From: Chloroflexota bacterium
GTDB lineage: Bacteria > Chloroflexota > Anaerolineae > Anaerolineales > E44-bin32
Assembly: GCA_024277995.1 (NCBI GenBank)
Contig: JAJRUD010000069.1
Coordinates: forward strand, 1 to 32,398
Length of the DNA stretch: 32,398 nt
Direction of reading: 5' to 3'
How positions within the stretch are numbered: position 1 is the stretch's first letter; each line of letters opens with the position of its first letter. A program made the translations under genes and the position numbers. Under the pieces are notes generated by a model, which was not told where the DNA came from, made no database searches, and was given only the letters and a program-made list of their open reading frames with translations. Positions 23,182 through 31,057 of this stretch are shown here, one piece after another.

Positions 23182-24360
23182 ATGGAGAAGAAATACATTG
23201 TCCACTATGCAGAGATCGGATTGAAGGGTCGAAACAGACCTGAGTTCGAGCGCAAGCTGATGAAGAATCTGCGCCGCCAGCATCCGGTGACGGATGTGCG
23301 CCGGCTGCCCGGGCGGCTGGTGGTCGAGTCCGAGGCTGAGCTTGACCTGGGGAACGTGTTCGGCGTCGCCTGGTGGGCGCCGGCGCAGGAGGTGGAGCCT
23401 GACCCGGACGTGATGGCTGGCGCGGCGGTGGAGGCGGTCAGGCCGTACCTGGGCAAAGTGGAGACCTTCGCCGTGCGCGCCACCATCGCCGATAAGCGAT
23501 TCGGAATGCGCTCGCCGGATCTGGAGGCCCATGTGGGCGGCATCGTCCAGGAGGCGCACGGCCTGGCCGTCAACTTGAGCAAGCCGGACCTCACCGTGCA
23601 CCTGGAGGTCGTGCTGCCCGAGGCCTTCGTCATGACGGAAAAGAAGCGCGGGCCCGGTGGGCTACCGGTGGGGATGGCGGGGAAGCTGGTAGGGCTTTTC
23701 TCCGGGGGTATCGACTCGACTGTGGCCGCCTATCTGATGGCCAAGCGCGGCGCGGCGCTGGAGCTGCTGCACTTCTACGCGCTGCGTGATGCGCGGGCGG
23801 CGCACGAGGCCAAGGTGGGGGAGCTGGCCGCCGAGGTGGCGCGATACGTGCCGCGTCTCATGGTGCATTACGCCCCGTACCATGAGTTTCAATTGGCGAC
23901 TGGAAACCTGCCCGCAAGGCTCAGGCGTCAGGAGCTGGTGGTCTTTCGGCGCTTCATGGCCCGCTGCGCCGAGCGTCTGGCTGAGCTGAGGTGGGCGAAG
24001 GGAATATTCAGCGGCGACAGTCTGGGCCAGGTGGCGTCGCAGACGCTGGAGAACCTGGCCGCCGTGGATCACGCCATCCGTGGGCCGCTCTTTCGGCCGC
24101 TGATCTCCTTTGACAAAGTAGAGATCATCGATCTGGCGCGGCGGCTGGGCTTCTATGAGCGCGCCATCGGGCCCTACAAGGATTGCTGTTCGATCATATC
24201 GCGCAACCCGGCCACCGTGGCAAGGATCGAATACATCGAAGCCATCGAAGCCGAGATCGACATCGAGGGTCTCATTCAATCGGCGCTGAAGGAAATCCGC
24301 TCCTACGTCTTTGAGGGGGGAGAAGCGCGCGAGGTGCAGAGCGAGCTCGCGGTGGACTGA
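23182..24360 (+). CDS. thiI: ThiI-like tRNA 4-thiouridine synthetase
   Basis: A 392-residue sulfurtransferase that adenylates and thiolates U8 of tRNA, and in some species also supplies sulfur for thiamine. The N-terminal ferredoxin-like segment (YAEIGLKGRNRPEFE, 9-23) and a THUMP domain (about 55-150) bind RNA. The PP-loop SGGIDS is at 174-179. Cys336 in KDCCSIISRNP matches the conserved catalytic Cys of the core. The protein stops after the PP-loop domain with no C-terminal rhodanese, as in the short ThiI class that takes sulfur from a dedicated cysteine desulfurase. No strong Shine-Dalgarno is seen before the ATG. There is no thiamine gene nearby, which favours tRNA thiolation. Confidence 0.9.
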   Translation: MEKKYIVHYAEIGLKGRNRPEFERKLMKNLRRQHPVTDVRRLPGRLVVESEAELDLGNVFGVAWWAPAQEVEPDPDVMAGAAVEAVRPYLGKVETFAVRATIADKRFGMRSPDLEAHVGGIVQEAHGLAVNLSKPDLTVHLEVVLPEAFVMTEKKRGPGGLPVGMAGKLVGLFSGGIDSTVAAYLMAKRGAALELLHFYALRDARAAHEAKVGELAAEVARYVPRLMVHYAPYHEFQLATGNLPARLRRQELVVFRRFMARCAERLAELRWAKGIFSGDSLGQVASQTLENLAAVDHAIRGPLFRPLISFDKVEIIDLARRLGFYERAIGPYKDCCSIISRNPATVARIEYIEAIEAEIDIEGLIQSALKEIRSYVFEGGEAREVQSELAVD

Positions 24361-24629
24361 GCCTGAGTGTTAATGGTGAACTAGGCGCCGGCTGAGAGCG
24401 CGTGCTGCCGTCGGGACGATCGCTGGCAGATGCGGCGGGCAGCGGATCTTGGCGAAAGTTCACCGGCAGGGGGGAGAGGCGCGCTCTTCGGCCACCCCGC
24501 AGCGGCCATGGCGGCGCAGGAAAAACGGTGCTCAGCCAGAGGCGAGAAGCCTTGAGGACGGATGCTCGACGGCATTCATGCCAGCGAGGGAAGGGCTCGG
24601 CGGCTTGCGACGGGGTGTGGGAGCCCTTC
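24361..24629 (+). other. Intergenic stretch before dprA
   Basis: No gene, RNA motif or clear terminator is recognised in this part of the 330-bp gap. Its right end carries the dprA promoter. Confidence 0.4.
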
Positions 24630-24659
24630 TTGACACTCGTCGAATCGCTATGGTATGCT
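24630..24659 (+). promoter_or_regulatory. SigA-type promoter of the dprA-manC-topA operon
   Basis: A perfect TTGACA (24630-24635) and TATGCT (24654-24659) are 18 bp apart, and TGG before the -10 makes it extended. It closely matches the promoter at 12196. Confidence 0.8.
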
Positions 24660-24690
24660 CAGCCGGCTTGGCTGCGGGGAGGCGTGGGCC

Positions 24691-25803
24691 ATGGGGGATA
24701 TGCGACGCTACTGGCTCGGGTTCGGTCTCGTGGTCGGCATCGGGCCGACCCGCCTGAAGCGGCTGCTGGAGGCCTTCGGAGACGTGGAGCGTGCGTGGCA
24801 CGCCTCACCGGGTGCGCTGCGGGCGGCCGGGCTGCCGCAGAAACTGATCAGCAGCCTGGTGGAAATCCGGGGACGGATCGATCTGGCAGCCGAACTGGAG
24901 AAGGTTGAGCAGGCGGGCTTTCAGGTCGTCGCGTGGGACTCTGCGGATTATCCGCGTCGGCTCAGTGAGATCGCAAGCCCCCCACCGATGCTGTACGTAT
25001 GGGGGGATTTGAAGGCGGAAGATCGGCTGGCGGTGGCGATCGTAGGCACCCGTCGGCCGACCCCCTATGGGCTGGCCGTGGCGCGCGAGGTCGCCGCGGC
25101 GATGGCCGTGCACGGCGTGACCGTGGTGTCGGGCCTGGCGCGCGGCATCGATGGTGCCGCTCATGAGGCGGCCCTGGAGGCGGGTGGACGGACGCTGGCT
25201 GTGCTGGGCTCGGGGCTGGATGAGATCTACCCGCCGGAGCACAGGCGTCTGGCAAGGCGCATCGCCACGCAGGGAGCGGTGGTCAGCGATTATCCGCTCG
25301 GCACGCGACCGGAAGCCGGCAACTTCCCGCCGCGCAATCGGATCATTTCCGGTCTGTCGCTGGCGGTGGTGGTGGTGGAAGCGGGCGCCACAAGCGGTGC
25401 CCTGATCACGGCGCACTTCGCTGCCGAGCAGGGCAGGGACGTGCTGGCCGTACCGGGGAACATCACCAGCCGGGCCAGCCGGGGCTGCAACCGGCTGATA
25501 CGCGATGGTGCCATACCGCTGACCTCGGTGGACGATTTGCTGGAAGTCCTCAACCTGGACGTCGTCGCCCGGCAGGAATCGGCGGTGCAGCTGCTTCCTG
25601 AGGAACCGGACGAGCGCAGGGTGTATCAGGCCCTGGCGGGAGAGCCCGTCCACGTGGATGAATTGGGCGCACGCTGCGGCATGCCCATCGCCCGCGTGAC
25701 GGCCGCACTGGCTATGCTGGAACTGAAAGGGCGCGTGCGTCAGGTGGGAGGCATGCAGTTCATGAAGGTTCGCGAAGGGCGCGCCGGGTACCGGGTGGAG
25801 TGA
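24691..25803 (+). CDS. dprA: DNA-processing protein DprA (Smf)
   Basis: A 370-residue protein that binds incoming single-stranded DNA and loads RecA during natural transformation. An N-terminal helix-hairpin-helix/SAM-like region (about 1-65) precedes the Rossmann-type DprA domain. There AIVGTRRPTPYG (about 113-124), VSGLARGIDGAAH (about 146-158), LGSGLDEIYPPEH (about 171-183), NFPPRNRIISGLS (about 210-222) and VVVEAGATSGALITA (about 225-240) are classic. A winged-helix C-terminal domain (about 310-365) is present. GGGGAGG precedes the ATG by 8 nt. The stop overlaps the next gene, so the two are translationally coupled. Presence of dprA does not prove competence, since non-competent bacteria also keep it. 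Confidence 0.94.
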   Translation: MGDMRRYWLGFGLVVGIGPTRLKRLLEAFGDVERAWHASPGALRAAGLPQKLISSLVEIRGRIDLAAELEKVEQAGFQVVAWDSADYPRRLSEIASPPPMLYVWGDLKAEDRLAVAIVGTRRPTPYGLAVAREVAAAMAVHGVTVVSGLARGIDGAAHEAALEAGGRTLAVLGSGLDEIYPPEHRRLARRIATQGAVVSDYPLGTRPEAGNFPPRNRIISGLSLAVVVVEAGATSGALITAHFAAEQGRDVLAVPGNITSRASRGCNRLIRDGAIPLTSVDDLLEVLNLDVVARQESAVQLLPEEPDERRVYQALAGEPVHVDELGARCGMPIARVTAALAMLELKGRVRQVGGMQFMKVREGRAGYRVE

Positions 25804-26900
25804 TGAACGAGGACTTCTACGCAATCATCATGGCGGGGGGCGGCGGGACCAGGCTGTGGCCTGTCTCGCGGCGCTCACGGCCGAAGCAGAGCCTGCGACT
25901 GCTGGGAGATCGCACGCTCTTCCAGATGGCTGTGGACCGCCTGCTGCCGATGATGCCGCCGGAGCGGATCCTGATCGTCACCGTCCAGGAACAGGCTGCG
26001 CAGTTGCAGCGACAGGCGTCTCTGCTGCCGCGTGAGAGCTATCTACTGGAGCCTGCACCGCGGGGGACGGCCTCGGTCATCGGGCTGGCGGCGGTGGCGC
26101 TGAAACACCGCCGTCACGATGCGGTCATGGCCTGTCTGACCGCCGATCACTACATCGCCAACGAAGGCACTTTCCGCGCGCTGCTTTCCGCCGCCTGCAC
26201 GCTGGCGCGCCAGGGTGAGCTGGTCACTTTGGGGATCTCACCGACCTATGCCGCCACCGGATACGGCTACATCCAGCGCGGCGAACCGTTGGGCGAGGCG
26301 AACGGTTTCAAGGCCTTTCGCGTGAAGGCCTTCAAGGAGAAACCGGCGCTGGAAGAGGCGCAGGCCTACCTGGAGAGCGGCGACTACTCATGGAACTCGG
26401 GGATGTTCGTGTGGCGGGCTGACAGGATTCTGGAAGAGATAAGGGCCCACATGCCGGGTCTGAGCGCGGCCTTGCGCGAAATCGACGCTGCCTGGGGAAC
26501 CAAGCGAGCCGCCAGCGTGCTGGAAGGCGTATGGCAGGATCTGCAAAGCGAGACCATTGACTACGGCGTGATGGAGAAGGCCGAGCGGGTGGCCGTGATC
26601 CCGGCTGACGACCTGGGGTGGTGGGACATCGGCGGTTGGGACCGCCTGTTCGAAGTCTTTCACGCCGATGCAAAGGGCAACCTGCTCTTGGCGCCCGAGA
26701 CGCTCGCGGTGGATGCAGTGGGCACGCTGATTTTTCAGGACCCTGACAGTGAGCCGCGGCTGATCGCCGCGTTGGGCGTGGAGAATCTGATCATCGTGGA
26801 CGCCGGAGACGTGCTGCTCGTGTGCCCGCGCGAACGGGCCGAAGATGTGCGCCGTCTGGTGGAGCAGCTCAAGGCGACCGGCAGGGACCGGTTCCTGTAG
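25803..26900 (+). CDS. manC: Mannose-1-phosphate guanylyltransferase
   Basis: A 365-residue nucleotidyltransferase that makes GDP-mannose from mannose-1-phosphate and GTP, feeding glycans or exopolysaccharide. The GTP/metal-binding signature AGGGGTRLWPVSRRSRPKQ is at about 11-29. The sugar-binding region includes LTADHYI (about 117-123), GYGYIQRG (about 155-162), FKEKP (about 177-181) and WNSGMFVWR (about 198-206). The C-terminal segment DDLGWWDIGGWD (about 264-275) is also typical. No phosphomannose isomerase domain is attached. The ATG overlaps the dprA stop (TGATG); an in-frame GTG at 25800 is an alternative. Topoisomerase follows 10 bp later. Its place between dprA and topA is unusual for a sugar gene. 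Confidence 0.92.
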   Translation: MNEDFYAIIMAGGGGTRLWPVSRRSRPKQSLRLLGDRTLFQMAVDRLLPMMPPERILIVTVQEQAAQLQRQASLLPRESYLLEPAPRGTASVIGLAAVALKHRRHDAVMACLTADHYIANEGTFRALLSAACTLARQGELVTLGISPTYAATGYGYIQRGEPLGEANGFKAFRVKAFKEKPALEEAQAYLESGDYSWNSGMFVWRADRILEEIRAHMPGLSAALREIDAAWGTKRAASVLEGVWQDLQSETIDYGVMEKAERVAVIPADDLGWWDIGGWDRLFEVFHADAKGNLLLAPETLAVDAVGTLIFQDPDSEPRLIAALGVENLIIVDAGDVLLVCPRERAEDVRRLVEQLKATGRDRFL

Positions 26901-26910
26901 GAGTACATTG

Positions 26911-29253
26911 GTGGAAGCGTATTGTGTGAAATGCAAGGCCAAACGGATGATTCAGGATCCCGAGCCGACCTTCACCTCGTCGGGGACGCCGGCCACGCGC
27001 GGCAAGTGCCAGGTCTGCGGGACCACCTTGTACCGCATGGGAAAGACCCCGGCGCACGAGGGCATGACCCCGCCGCCTGTCCAAAAGAAGAAGCGGAAGA
27101 CACGAAAGGCGAACAAGCGCTCGGGCCGCCTGGTGATCGTCGAATCGCCGGCCAAGGCGCGCACGGTAGGGCGCTTCCTGGGCAAGGGATACAAGGTGCG
27201 CGCCTCCGTCGGTCACGTGCGCGACCTGCTGCGTTCCAAGCTGTCCATCGACGTGGATCACGATTTCGAGCCGCGCTACAGGGTGCCGAACGAAAAGCGC
27301 GAGGTGGTCAAGGCGCTCAAGGCTGAGGCCAGCCGCGCCGAGGAGGTTTTCCTGGCGACGGATCCGGATCGGGAGGGAGAGGCCATCGCCTGGCATCTGC
27401 TTGAAGCGGCCGAGATCGAGCCCGAGCGGGCGCGCAGAGTGGTCTTTCACGAGATCACAAAGGCGGCCATCGAAGAGGCCTTCAATCAGCCACGGACCAT
27501 TGATATGCGCCTGGTAGATGCCCAGCAGGCGCGGCGGGTGCTCGACAGGTTGGTGGGCTACAACCTCAGCCCGCTGCTGTGGGAAAAGGTCAGAAGCCGC
27601 CTCTCGGCCGGGAGGGTACAATCAGTCGCTCTGCGCATGGTCGTGGATCGCGAGCGGGAGATCCGCGATTTCAAGCCTCAGGAGTATTGGACCGTCGATG
27701 CCGAGCTCTTGCAGCCGGAGAAGCCGCCCAGCTTCCGCGCCAGGTTGGCGAAAATCGACGCGCAGGAACCGGCCCTGTCCTCACAGGATGACGTGAAGCC
27801 TGTGCTGGAGGATATGCGTCGCGCCGCGTATCAGGTGGGGAAGGTGCGTCGCGGCACGCGCTCTCGCCGGCCAGCGGCGCCCTTCACCACCAGCACGCTG
27901 CAGCAGGACGCCTCGCGTCGCATGAACTTCACCGCCAGGCGTACGATGGTGATCGCCCAGCAACTATACGAAGGGGTTGAATTGGGGGGTGGCGAGCGCG
28001 TCGGCCTGATCACCTACATGCGCACGGATTCGACTCAGATCTCGAAACAGGCCCAGCAGGAGGCGAGGGACTTCATCAGAGACCGCTATGGTGACGCAAA
28101 CCTGCCGGAGAAGCCGCCGATTTACAAGACGCGTTCGCGCGGCGCGCAGGAAGCTCACGAGGCCATCCGCCCCACCTCGGTGGCGCGCACGCCTGAAGAC
28201 CTGAAGGCATATCTGACGCGCGATCAGCTCCGACTCTACAGGCTGATATGGAAGCGCTTCGTCGCCTCGCAGATGCGTCCGGCCTTGTACGATACGCTGA
28301 GCATCCAGGTCAGCGGGCGAACTGAGCGCCATGAATACTCCCTGCGACTATCCGCCTCCAGCTTGCGCTTCAAGGGCTTCCTCGAGGTTTACGAGGAGAG
28401 CGTTGCACAGAACGGGGGCGGCCGCCAGGATCAGGCCGAGGCGGTGGTTCTGGAGCAACTGCCGGACTTGGTCGAGGGTGACGCGCTCGACCTGTTGGAC
28501 CTGTATGCGGAGCAGCATTTCACGCAGCCCCCACCGCGCTACAGCGACGCGACGCTCGTGCGCGCACTCGAGGAGCACGGCATCGGCCGCCCGTCGACCT
28601 ACGCTTCCATCCTGGGGACCCTGCAGCAGCGCGGCTACGTGCGGCGTGAAGGGCGTCGCCTGGTGCCGACGGAGATCGGCGAGATCGTCAACGACCTGCT
28701 GGTTGAGCACTTCCCGGATATCGTGGATCTGGGGTTCACGGCGCGCATGGAGGGGGAGCTGGACGAGATCGCCGCCGGCGAGCGCGAGTGGGTCGAGGTG
28801 GTGCGAGAGTTCTACGCGCCCTTCTCCGAACAATTGAAGCATGCCGAAGAGAACATGCCCGAGGTGAAGGCCGAGCCGGAATACCTGGATCGCAAGTGTC
28901 CGGAATGTGGCAACCCGCTCATGATCCGCCATGGGCGCTTCGGAAAGTTCATCGGCTGTTCGAACTTCCCGAAATGTCGCTACACGGAGCCGTGGCTGGA
29001 GAAGATCGGCGTATCCTGTCCCAAGGACGGCGGCGAGATCGTGCTGCGCCGCACGCGCAAGGGGCGTGTCTTCTATGGCTGCGCCAACTATCCAGAGTGC
29101 GATTTCACGAGCTGGAAGCGCCCATTGCCTCAACGTTGTCCCAGCTGCGGGGGCCTGCTGGTGGCGGAGAACAAGCACAAGGCAGTATGCACAGAGTGTG
29201 GAGAGACCTTCGAACAGGCAGCCTTGCCACAGGGAGAGGTGAAACTGGCATAG
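26911..29253 (+). CDS. topA: DNA topoisomerase I with N-terminal DUF5679-like zinc finger
   Basis: A 780-residue type IA topoisomerase that relaxes negative supercoils. A Toprim domain starts near residue 72 (LVIVESPAKARTVGRFLGKGYKV) with acidic DPDREGEA about 150-157. The active Tyr is Tyr369 in GLITYMRTDST. Three C-terminal zinc ribbons follow (CPECG...GCSNFPKC, CPKDGG...GCANYPEC, CPSCGG...CTECG; about 655-760). The first 45 residues are an extra four-Cys unit (YCVKCKAKR...KCQVCGTTLYRMGKT) that matches a DUF5679-type finger, joined by a Lys-rich linker. GTG at 26911 is 7 nt after AGGAG; TTG at 26908 is an alternative. The gene follows manC and dprA in one operon. Confidence 0.93.
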   Translation: MEAYCVKCKAKRMIQDPEPTFTSSGTPATRGKCQVCGTTLYRMGKTPAHEGMTPPPVQKKKRKTRKANKRSGRLVIVESPAKARTVGRFLGKGYKVRASVGHVRDLLRSKLSIDVDHDFEPRYRVPNEKREVVKALKAEASRAEEVFLATDPDREGEAIAWHLLEAAEIEPERARRVVFHEITKAAIEEAFNQPRTIDMRLVDAQQARRVLDRLVGYNLSPLLWEKVRSRLSAGRVQSVALRMVVDREREIRDFKPQEYWTVDAELLQPEKPPSFRARLAKIDAQEPALSSQDDVKPVLEDMRRAAYQVGKVRRGTRSRRPAAPFTTSTLQQDASRRMNFTARRTMVIAQQLYEGVELGGGERVGLITYMRTDSTQISKQAQQEARDFIRDRYGDANLPEKPPIYKTRSRGAQEAHEAIRPTSVARTPEDLKAYLTRDQLRLYRLIWKRFVASQMRPALYDTLSIQVSGRTERHEYSLRLSASSLRFKGFLEVYEESVAQNGGGRQDQAEAVVLEQLPDLVEGDALDLLDLYAEQHFTQPPPRYSDATLVRALEEHGIGRPSTYASILGTLQQRGYVRREGRRLVPTEIGEIVNDLLVEHFPDIVDLGFTARMEGELDEIAAGEREWVEVVREFYAPFSEQLKHAEENMPEVKAEPEYLDRKCPECGNPLMIRHGRFGKFIGCSNFPKCRYTEPWLEKIGVSCPKDGGEIVLRRTRKGRVFYGCANYPECDFTSWKRPLPQRCPSCGGLLVAENKHKAVCTECGETFEQAALPQGEVKLA

Positions 29254-29270
29254 AACGTGCACCCCCTCGT

Positions 29271-29299
29271 TTGCCTTGCCCGCAAGAATGTTCTAGAAT
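29271..29299 (+). promoter_or_regulatory. SigA-type promoter of the two-TM protein gene
   Basis: TTGCCT (29271-29276) and TAGAAT (29294-29299) are 17 bp apart, after the topA stop and 70 bp before the next ATG. No terminator is seen between topA and this promoter, so readthrough is possible. Confidence 0.55.
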
Positions 29300-29368
29300 C
29301 GAACTCGAAGTTCCCGCAAGCATGCACGACGGGACGCCAGGCAAGGCGTAATCCGGAGGAGAGCGGCA

Positions 29369-30430
29369 ATGGACGCCTTGAGAGGACTGCTGGATCGGAA
29401 ATGGGTGGTCGGCCTGATTGGCCTCATTATAGGGATCGCGATCGGGGTTGTATACGCCTGGCAGATTAATCCCGTTGAGTGGGTGGACGGCACTCCGGAA
29501 CAATTGCGGCAAGATCTGCAGGTCGATTATTTGCGCATGGCCATCGACTCGTACTCCGTGAACCACGATGTCGACCTGGCCGTCGCTCGCTATAAGGCCC
29601 TCGGAGAAAAGGCAGCCGATACGCTGCGCGCTGTGGGAGAAAACCCGGGCGAAGTGAGCCCGACGGCGATGCAGAACTTCCGGGCGGTGGTGGAGATCTT
29701 CGAGGCGGGCACCGAGATTGAGGTGACGCCTGCGGGCGAAGTGAGTGTGGAGGAGACATCGGAAGCGGCCGCTGCTGCCGGCACGGCCAAGTCGGGTGCG
29801 GCGCGTCTCATCCTTCCTGTTTGCGGGATCACGGCTTTGCTGGGCGTGCTGTTGGCTGCTGCGCTGTACCTGCGAACGCGCATGACGGCCCGCACAGGCG
29901 GTCTCACCCCAACGGCAGAAGATGCGCCGGCCTTTGTCGAAGAGGCGATGGAAGAGGTCTCCGAGGCCGAGGAGCGCCCGCCGTTGGCCGCCTTCCGCAC
30001 CTCGTATTCCATCGGTGACGACCTGTACGACGATTCCTTCAGCATCGAGAGCCCGGCCGGCGATTTTCTGGGTGAGTGTGGCGTGGGCATCGGCGACATC
30101 ATCGGGCAGGGGGACCCGAAGAAGGTTTCCGCCTTCGAGGTCTGGCTCTTCGACAAGAACGATATCCAGACTGTGACCAAGGTGCTGCTCAGCAACTACG
30201 CCTTCAACGACGAAGCCACCAGCTCCAGGCTGGCGGCGAAAGGCGACCCGGTGCTGGCTGAGCCCGGAGCGGTGATCTACCTGCAGACGGCCTCGCTGGA
30301 GGTGGAAGCGCGCATCGTGGACATGGCCTATGGCGAGGGGCCGCTGCCGGCGGAGAGCTTCTTCGAACGGCTGACCATCGAGTTGCGGGCCTATCCCAGG
30401 GATGGCATGACACGGCCGGCGGCTGGATGA
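29369..30430 (+). CDS. Two-transmembrane protein of unknown function
   Basis: A 353-residue protein. GGAGGAG precedes its ATG. TM1 is about residues 12-31 and TM2 about 147-168. The 115 residues between them (with PVEWVDGTPEQLRQDLQVDYLRMA and a helical stretch) should face outside, ending in an Ala/Glu-rich linker. An acidic cytoplasmic linker (about 178-203) leads to a C-terminal beta-rich domain (about 205-340: SYSIGDDLYDDSFSIES, GECGVGIGD, KVSAFEVWLFDKNDIQTVTKVLLS). The same architecture appears to recur in Anaerolineae-like genomes, but no named family is recognised. It has its own promoter and ends at a shared terminator with greA. Membrane-linked sensing or scaffolding is a guess only. 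Confidence 0.75.
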   Translation: MDALRGLLDRKWVVGLIGLIIGIAIGVVYAWQINPVEWVDGTPEQLRQDLQVDYLRMAIDSYSVNHDVDLAVARYKALGEKAADTLRAVGENPGEVSPTAMQNFRAVVEIFEAGTEIEVTPAGEVSVEETSEAAAAAGTAKSGAARLILPVCGITALLGVLLAAALYLRTRMTARTGGLTPTAEDAPAFVEEAMEEVSEAEERPPLAAFRTSYSIGDDLYDDSFSIESPAGDFLGECGVGIGDIIGQGDPKKVSAFEVWLFDKNDIQTVTKVLLSNYAFNDEATSSRLAAKGDPVLAEPGAVIYLQTASLEVEARIVDMAYGEGPLPAESFFERLTIELRAYPRDGMTRPAAG

Positions 30431-30461
30431 ATCCAGCTTGAGCAATGTTGGCGAACGAAAA

Positions 30462-30485
30462 AGGGACGGCCAGATGGCCGTCCCT
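30462..30485. terminator. Bidirectional intrinsic terminator
   Basis: AGGGACGGCC and GGCCGTCCCT form a perfect 10-bp stem with loop AGAT. CTTTT follows on the plus strand and AAAA precedes it, giving a T-run on the minus strand too. It ends both the two-TM gene and the convergent greA. Confidence 0.92.
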
Positions 30486-30506
30486 CTTTTCATTGGCGGT
30501 ACCGGG

Positions 30507-30977
30507 TCAGCGGATCTCGAGGATCTTGAACTCGAGGGGGCCGGCTGGTGTTTGGGCGACGACGGTATCGCCGATCCGTTTGCCCAGGAGGGCCTTGCCG
30601 ATGGGAGACTCGTGCGAGATCTTGCCGTTGCGCGGATCAGCTTCCTTGATGCCCACCAGGTGGAAAGTCTCGGGCTCTCGTCCGTTCTCGGCGACGACGA
30701 CGGTGTTGCCGACACCGACCGTGTCCACCGTGGCCTCGCCCTCTTCAACGACAACGGCGTAGCGCAGGATGGTTTCCAGTTCCTGGATGCGCCCCTCGAG
30801 GAAGGCCTGCTCCTCCTTGGCGGCGATGTAATCGGCGTTTTCCGAAAGATCGCCCATCTGGATGGCGCTGCGCAGTCGCTGCGCCAGTTCACGCCGCCGC
30901 GGGCCCTTCAGTTCCTCCAGCTCCTTGCGCAGCCTGGCAGCCCCTTCGGCAGTCAGTACGAACTCTCGTTTCTCCAT
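30507..30977 (-). CDS. greA: Transcription elongation factor GreA
   Basis: A 156-residue GreA/GreB factor that enters the RNA polymerase secondary channel and stimulates cleavage of backtracked RNA. The N-terminal coiled coil (about 8-75) carries the tip motif GDLSENADYIAAKEEQ, whose acidic residues (Asp and Glu) act at the polymerase active site. The C-terminal FKBP-like domain (about 80-155) includes VGNTVVV, ISHESPIGKALLGKRIGD and EFKILEI. ATG at 30977 is used; an in-frame TTG at 30983 is possible. Its promoter overlaps the end of the upstream dNTPase gene. Confidence 0.96.
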   Translation of the reverse strand: MEKREFVLTAEGAARLRKELEELKGPRRRELAQRLRSAIQMGDLSENADYIAAKEEQAFLEGRIQELETILRYAVVVEEGEATVDTVGVGNTVVVAENGREPETFHLVGIKEADPRNGKISHESPIGKALLGKRIGDTVVAQTPAGPLEFKILEIR

Positions 30978-31028
30978 GGTCAAGAAGCCACCCTTGCCTG
31001 CAGTCTCGATTTCCAGTGTTCAGGGATC

Positions 31029-31057
31029 ATTGTATCAAGTCCTGGTGTAGGGGTCGA
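31029..31057 (-). promoter_or_regulatory. Promoter of greA
   Basis: On the minus strand TCGACC (31052-31057) and TACAAT (31029-31034) are 17 bp apart. The -35 lies inside the last codons of the dNTPase gene and the -10 overlaps its end. Confidence 0.55.
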
